From: a bacterium
Lineage (GTDB): Bacteria; Verrucomicrobiota; Verrucomicrobiae; Opitutales; Opitutaceae
DNA length: 6,609 nucleotides
Reading direction: 5' to 3'
Assembly (NCBI GenBank): GCA_021780625.1
Contig: JAJXYI010000085.1
Location: 1 to 6,609, forward strand
The notes beneath the pieces are model-generated. The model saw only the letters and a program-made list of their open reading frames with translations, had not been told where the DNA came from and did no database searches. Positions 5,764 through 6,609 of this stretch are shown here, piece by piece. Made by a program: the position numbers and the translations under genes. Position 1 is the first letter of the stretch, and each line of letters opens with the position of its first letter.

Positions 5764-6609
5764 ATGACCAAAACATCGCCCGAGGCCTCACGGTCAGGTC
5801 CGTCCACCTTTGGCGGTGCGGATCGGATAGACCTGCTGAACACCTTCGTGCGCATCGTCGAGGCAGGCAGTCTGTCGGCCGCGGCCACTACTTTGAACAC
5901 GACCCAGCCAACCGTGAGCCGACGCCTGCAGCTGCTCGAGCGCACGCTGGGAAAGCGTCTTCTGAACCGGTCAACCCACGGAATGAAGCCGAGCGAGGAC
6001 GGCGAGCGCTGTTACCAACGCGCAAAAGAGGTGCTGGCCGAGTGGACCGACTTCGAGGCGGACTTCGGGGGAAGAGATGCCGAGCCCGACGGTCTGCTGC
6101 GGGTGATGGTCCCTCATGCCTTCGGCCAGCAGCTGCTGATGGGGCCGCTCGTCGAATTTCTCCGCCGACATCCTCGCGTGAACGTCGAATGGCTGCTCGG
6201 GGACCAGATGCCGGATTTCATCGGAAAGGGCATCGACTGCGCGATCCTCGTCGGCGAGGTGCAGGATCCGCTCACCGTCGCCGTTCGGCTCGCCGAAGTG
6301 CCTCGCATCGTCGTCGGCGCGCCATCGCTTCTCTCCGGGAACCGACGCCCCACAAATGCCTCGGACCTGGCTGGGCTGCCCTGGCTCGCCTTGCGCACCT
6401 ACTACCTCAGGGAGGTCTCGCTCCGCCACCGGAAGTCGGGTGAGTCGTGCCGGATCAACATTCAGCCGCGCATGAGCACCGATAATCTCTACGCCCTCCG
6501 CGAGGCCGTCCGCCAGGGCCTCGGCGCGGCCATCATCTCCTCGTGGCTCGTGGCCGACGACCTCAAGCGCGGCTCACTCCTCCAACTGGCTCCCGACTGG
6601 ATCGCTCCA
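5764..6609 (+). CDS. LysR-family transcriptional regulator (3' truncated by window)
   Basis: An open frame of 282 codons with no stop before the window edge. LysR proteins run to about 300 residues, so only a short C-terminal piece is missing. The N-terminal winged helix-turn-helix spans about 21-80: IDLLNTFVRIVEAGSLSAAA then TTQPTVSRRLQLLERTLG (46-63) and RLLNRS (65-70). A linker helix leads into the effector-binding domain, which begins near GLLRVMVPHAFG (110-121) and resembles the CrgA-type subgroup. The ATG at 5764 leaves about 20 extra residues before the first conserved helix; no Shine-Dalgarno precedes it, so a slightly later start is possible, although no better start codon is evident. 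It is divergent from the transporter at 4480-5691, the usual layout in which the regulator controls the pump and itself. The ligand is unknown. Confidence 0.92.
   Translation, partial: MTKTSPEASRSGPSTFGGADRIDLLNTFVRIVEAGSLSAAATTLNTTQPTVSRRLQLLERTLGKRLLNRSTHGMKPSEDGERCYQRAKEVLAEWTDFEADFGGRDAEPDGLLRVMVPHAFGQQLLMGPLVEFLRRHPRVNVEWLLGDQMPDFIGKGIDCAILVGEVQDPLTVAVRLAEVPRIVVGAPSLLSGNRRPTNASDLAGLPWLALRTYYLREVSLRHRKSGESCRINIQPRMSTDNLYALREAVRQGLGAAIISSWLVADDLKRGSLLQLAPDWIAP

Overview
The window is high-GC bacterial DNA (about two thirds G+C by eye) with tightly packed genes, mostly GTG/ATG starts without strong Shine-Dalgarno sequences, and ordinary housekeeping or accessory content. The lineage cannot be fixed from these genes. 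The long heptamer arrays of the form TTCCGAC/GTCGGAA in an intergenic gap, together with the style of the Gfo/Idh/MocA oxidoreductase, recall Verrucomicrobiota (Opitutaceae-like) genomes. That is an inference at modest confidence, and a high-GC proteobacterium is not excluded.

Layout. Positions 1-150 hold what looks like the 3' end of an upstream plus-strand transcription unit, closed by a perfect 13-bp terminator hairpin. Next come two plus-strand genes, both probably using S-adenosylmethionine: a TPMT-family methyltransferase (270-851) and a TrmO/TsaA-family tRNA methyltransferase (915-1415). A minus-strand YnfM-type MFS transporter (2746-1412) converges on trmO, and the two stop codons share the palindrome CTAG. 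The transporter diverges from a plus-strand Gfo/Idh/MocA oxidoreductase (2934-4061) across a 187-bp gap that contains a perfect 8-bp inverted repeat, a possible operator.

The oxidoreductase converges with a second MFS transporter (5691-4480, minus). The 418-bp gap between their stops is the most unusual part of the window. It has two arrays of degenerate 7-bp tandem repeats on either side of a cluster of five nested palindromes, and the repeat islands share one 7-bp register from end to end. The second MFS gene is divergent from a LysR-family regulator (from 5764, running off the right edge). This is the classic regulator/efflux-pump pairing, with an imperfect palindrome in the 72-bp intergenic region.

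No mobile-element gene, CRISPR array, tRNA, rRNA or defence system was seen. I found no convincing new multi-gene system. The composite repeat element at 4056-4482 is the one structure the protein-coding genes do not explain and the best candidate for follow-up.
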